The position numbers and the translations under genes were made by a program. From UKL13-2 sp043744255 (lineage in GTDB: Bacteria > Pseudomonadota > Gammaproteobacteria > Burkholderiales > Usitatibacteraceae), in NCBI GenBank assembly GCA_043744255.1, contig JAYTVA010000110.1, forward strand, positions 62,001-126,000: 64,000 bases of DNA, in the 5' to 3' direction. This document shows positions 61,707 through 64,000 of the stretch, in pieces; the stretch's first letter is position 1, and each line of letters opens with the position of its first letter. Under the pieces are notes generated by a model. The model made no database searches. It was not told the origin of the DNA and saw only the letters and a program-made list of their open reading frames with translations.

Positions 61707-62749
61707 GTTTTGCTGCCCGCTTGTCGATTGAGGCGCGCGAGCATCAAACGCGCACCCGCGAGCACCACGAAGGTAATCACAAACAAGATAAGACCTAAAG
61801 CCATCAGCGCAGAAATATGCAATTCATCACGCGCTTCGGCGAATTCGTTGGCGAGCGTTGAGGCGATAGACGTGCCGGGACCGAACAACGAGGCGGCGAT
61901 TTTTGGTGTGTTGCCGATCACAAATGTCACCGCCATCGTCTCACCGAGCGCGCGCCCGAGGCCGAGCATGATGCCGCCGATCACACCAACGCGAGCGTAG
62001 GGCAACACGACGTTGCGCACCACCTCCCATGTGGTGGCACCCAAACCATAGGCCGATTCTTTGAGCACGGTTGGCACCACGTCAAAGACATCGCGCGTGA
62101 CCGACGCGATGAATGGAATCACCATGATCGCGAGAATGAATCCCGACGCCAGCACGCCAATGCCCATGGGCGCGCCCTGAAAGAGTTGCCCGATCAATGG
62201 CAGCGTGCCGAGGGTCTTGGTCATCCACGGCTGAACGTATTCGGCGAACAGCGGCGCGAACACAAACAAACCCCACATGCCAAAAATAATGCTGGGGATG
62301 CCCGCCAAAAGTTCGATCGCGGTACCCAGCGGTCGCTTCAACCACGTTGGGCAAAGCTCGGTCAGAAAAATCGCGATGCCCAGACTAACCGGAATGCCGA
62401 TCAACAACGCGATGAAGCTGGTGACCAACGTGCCGTAAATCGCATTGGCCGCGCCGAATTCCATCGTGACCGGATTCCACGCCGTACTGGTGATGAAGCC
62501 CAGCCCCGCGTGTTGGAAGATCGGCACTGACTGCGAAGCCAACGAGAAAATGATTCCACCGAGTAGCGCCAGCACCAACACCGCAAACGTGCGCGTGGTG
62601 CCACGAAAGGCAATGTCCTGCCAGCGCTGCTTTTTGAGGCGCGCCGATATGCTTGACGTCGGCGTGTGCCGCGACGGCGCATCGTGGCTGGCTGGTCTCG
62701 CTACGTCTGAGGCGTCACCAATGGACGCACTACTCACCACGGCGGTCAT
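61703..62749 (-). CDS. pstC: Phosphate ABC transporter permease PstC
   Basis: 348 residues. Its N-terminal 40 residues are hydrophilic, followed by about six membrane segments. GTLVTSFIALLIGIPVSLGIAIFLTEL, LAGIPSIIFGMWGLFVF and KESAYGLGATTWEVVRNVVLP mark PstC. It starts 6 bases after the pstS stop and its stop overlaps pstA. Confidence 0.94.
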   Translation of the reverse strand: MTAVVSSASIGDASDVARPASHDAPSRHTPTSSISARLKKQRWQDIAFRGTTRTFAVLVLALLGGIIFSLASQSVPIFQHAGLGFITSTAWNPVTMEFGAANAIYGTLVTSFIALLIGIPVSLGIAIFLTELCPTWLKRPLGTAIELLAGIPSIIFGMWGLFVFAPLFAEYVQPWMTKTLGTLPLIGQLFQGAPMGIGVLASGFILAIMVIPFIASVTRDVFDVVPTVLKESAYGLGATTWEVVRNVVLPYARVGVIGGIMLGLGRALGETMAVTFVIGNTPKIAASLFGPGTSIASTLANEFAEARDELHISALMALGLILFVITFVVLAGARLMLARLNRQAGSKT

Positions 62750-62755
62750 CCGGCA

Positions 62756-63802
62756 TCACTTCCACACCGGCGTGCCAGTTGCCGACTTGATGTCTGCCTT
62801 CCACATTTGTTGCACCAGCGTCACCACACCCGCTGGCATCGGCACGTATTCCAACTCAGCGGCCGCTTTGCCACCGTTCTTAAACGCGTAGTCAAAAAAC
62901 TTCAGCGCAGCGAGTGCTTTCTCGGGTTTGGCTTGCGACTTGTGCATCAACACAAACACCGCGCCGGTAATGGGGTAGCTATCTTTGCCAGCTTGATTGG
63001 TCAGCACCAAATACATGCCGGGTGCTTTAGACCAATCAGCACCGGCGGCGGCGGCCTGAAACGTAGTGTCGTCGGGTGCCACAAAATTGCCGTCGCGATT
63101 TTTAATGGAGCCGTACGCCATTTTGTTTTTCTTAGCGTACGCATATTCAACATAGCCGATGGAACCCTTAATGCGCTGCACGTAGGCCGATACGCCTTCG
63201 TTACCCTTACCGCCCACGCCTTCCGGCCACGCGACGGCGGTGCCGACACCCACCTTGGTCTTCCATTCCTCACTCACCTTGGACAAATAATCGACCCACA
63301 AAAATGTACTTCCCGAACCATCGGAACGACGCACGACCGTGATCGGGTCAGCAGGCAATTTCACGCCGGGGTTAATCTCGGCAATCGCTTTGTCATTCCA
63401 CGTTTTGATCTTGCCCAAATAAATATCTGCGAGCAATGTTCCGGTGAATTTCAAGCCGGATGCCACGCCATCAATGTTGTAAGTGGGCACCACGCCACCG
63501 ATCACGGAGGGAAATTGCACCAATCCATCTTTATCGAGTTGCTCTATCGTGAGCGGCATATCGCTTGCGCCGAAATCGACCGTCTTGGCTTGGATTTGGC
63601 GAATGCCGCCACCCGAGCCAATCGACTGGTAGTTCATGTTGCTGCCCGAAATTTTCTTGAAGTCCTCTGCCCACTTCGAATAGATCGGGAATGCGAACGT
63701 TGAGCCGGCACCGGTGATGTCTTCTGCGTGCGCAAGCGATGTGAACGATCCGGCGGCGCTGGCGACGACCAAAGCAAGACTGACGATCCACTTTTGTTTC
63801 AT
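62756..63802 (-). CDS. pstS: Phosphate-binding periplasmic protein PstS
   Basis: 348 residues from the ATG at 63802 (GGAG 8 bases upstream); an in-frame extension to 63841 is unlikely. Signal peptide (LALVVASAAGSFTSLAHA). The mature part starts DITGAGSTFAFPIYSKW with the phosphate-binding IGSGGG and RRSDGSGST motifs. First gene of pstSCAB, with a Pho box about 70 bases upstream of its start. Confidence 0.96.
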   Translation of the reverse strand: MKQKWIVSLALVVASAAGSFTSLAHAEDITGAGSTFAFPIYSKWAEDFKKISGSNMNYQSIGSGGGIRQIQAKTVDFGASDMPLTIEQLDKDGLVQFPSVIGGVVPTYNIDGVASGLKFTGTLLADIYLGKIKTWNDKAIAEINPGVKLPADPITVVRRSDGSGSTFLWVDYLSKVSEEWKTKVGVGTAVAWPEGVGGKGNEGVSAYVQRIKGSIGYVEYAYAKKNKMAYGSIKNRDGNFVAPDDTTFQAAAAGADWSKAPGMYLVLTNQAGKDSYPITGAVFVLMHKSQAKPEKALAALKFFDYAFKNGGKAAAELEYVPMPAGVVTLVQQMWKADIKSATGTPVWK

Positions 63803-63865
63803 GTGAAATTCTCCGTAGATTATTGAGCAACGATGTTTCATTGCTTCGCAGAATAATCAGCGGAT

Positions 63866-63883
63866 GTGACACTGGTATGACAG
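63866..63883 (-). promoter_or_regulatory. Pho box for pstS
   Basis: On the minus strand CTGTCAT-ACCA-GTGTCAC, close to the consensus CTGTCAT-N4-CTGTCAT (7/7 and 5/7). It faces pstS, indicating PhoB activation when phosphate is scarce. Confidence 0.75.
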
Positions 63884-63898
63884 AACGAATGCGTAAAG

Positions 63899-63916
63899 CT
63901 GTCATATTTTCGTCAC
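63899..63916 (+). promoter_or_regulatory. Pho box facing the divergent phoU
   Basis: On the plus strand CTGTCAT-ATTT-TCGTCAC, first half perfect, second half weaker. It faces the gene starting at 63962, opposite to the pstS box 16 bases away. Confidence 0.6.
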
Positions 63917-63961
63917 ACGCATTCTTTACACTCTGTTTTTCATTTCACGGCTCGAAAACCT

Positions 63962-64000
63962 ATGTCCCACGAACACATTTCAAAATCATTCGACACCGAA
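63962..64000 (+). CDS. phoU: PhoU N-terminus, truncated by the window edge
   Basis: Only 13 codons are visible (MSHEHISKSFDTE), matching the start of PhoU regulators, which typically begin with K/E-H-I-S-x-x-F-D. PhoU controls Pst uptake and the PhoR/PhoB signal. Here it is divergent from pstSCAB rather than following pstB. The assignment rests on 13 residues and context. Confidence 0.6.
   Translation, partial: MSHEHISKSFDTE

Overview
The window looks like a GC-rich chromosome segment from a betaproteobacterium, most likely Burkholderiales-related. This is inferred from the Aat-Bpt N-end-rule pair, the DUF6502/DUF5666 pair, a liv-type ABC operon mixed with acyl-CoA ligases, and general protein character. 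No rRNA, tRNA, CRISPR array or transposase was seen. Genes are dense and mostly in long overlapping operons.

Layout. 1-7194 (minus): a polysaccharide-type operon of a family-28-like glycosyltransferase, two paralogous GT4 enzymes, a heparinase II/III-like protein and an aminoglycoside-phosphotransferase-like protein that runs off the left edge. 7512-13027 (minus): an operon of an ECF-like sigma factor, a small adaptor-like protein, a TPR-CHAT protein (caspase-like) and a secreted S8 subtilase; this is a candidate regulated proteolytic cascade. 13190-15484 (plus): DUF6502 and secreted DUF5666 proteins. 15556-19509 (minus): an MtrB/PioB-like outer-membrane barrel and an MtrA/DmsE-like decaheme cytochrome, which suggest electron transfer across the outer membrane. 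Next come cspA and an iron-type alcohol dehydrogenase.

21552-27869: a candidate peptide secretion locus. A 58-residue peptide with a double-glycine leader and an unrecognised upstream protein (plus) face a complete HlyD, C39-peptidase ABC transporter and TolC operon (minus). 28026-36730 (minus): a large acyl-CoA ligase, LivG-H-M-K-F branched-chain-type uptake, a small protein and a phenylacetate-CoA-ligase-like enzyme, with a divergent Crp/Fnr regulator whose start overlaps an 18-bp palindrome. This suggests uptake and CoA activation of aromatic or other carboxylic acids.

37615-44619 (plus): small membrane protein, FdhD, a DUF559 protein followed by three copies of a palindromic repeat at 251-bp spacing, MobA, a 2H-phosphoesterase-like protein, MoeA, a degenerate Rieske-like protein, Aat, Bpt and a VOC protein. 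Molybdenum-cofactor assembly and N-end-rule tagging are the recognisable themes. 44625-57774 (minus): a diguanylate cyclase with beta-propeller sensor, a TAXI-type binding protein with a zinc-ribbon partner, a CorA-like protein, ferredoxin-NADP reductase, an MsbA-like exporter and a giant coiled-coil/AsmA-like protein. 58089-59984 (plus): a FecR/DUF6600-type protein. 60000-63802 (minus): pstSCAB with a divergent phoU beginning at the right edge and two oppositely oriented Pho boxes between them.

The best candidates for undescribed biology are the sigma-adaptor-CHAT-subtilase operon, the double-glycine peptide locus with its unknown partner, and the DUF559-linked palindromic repeat array.
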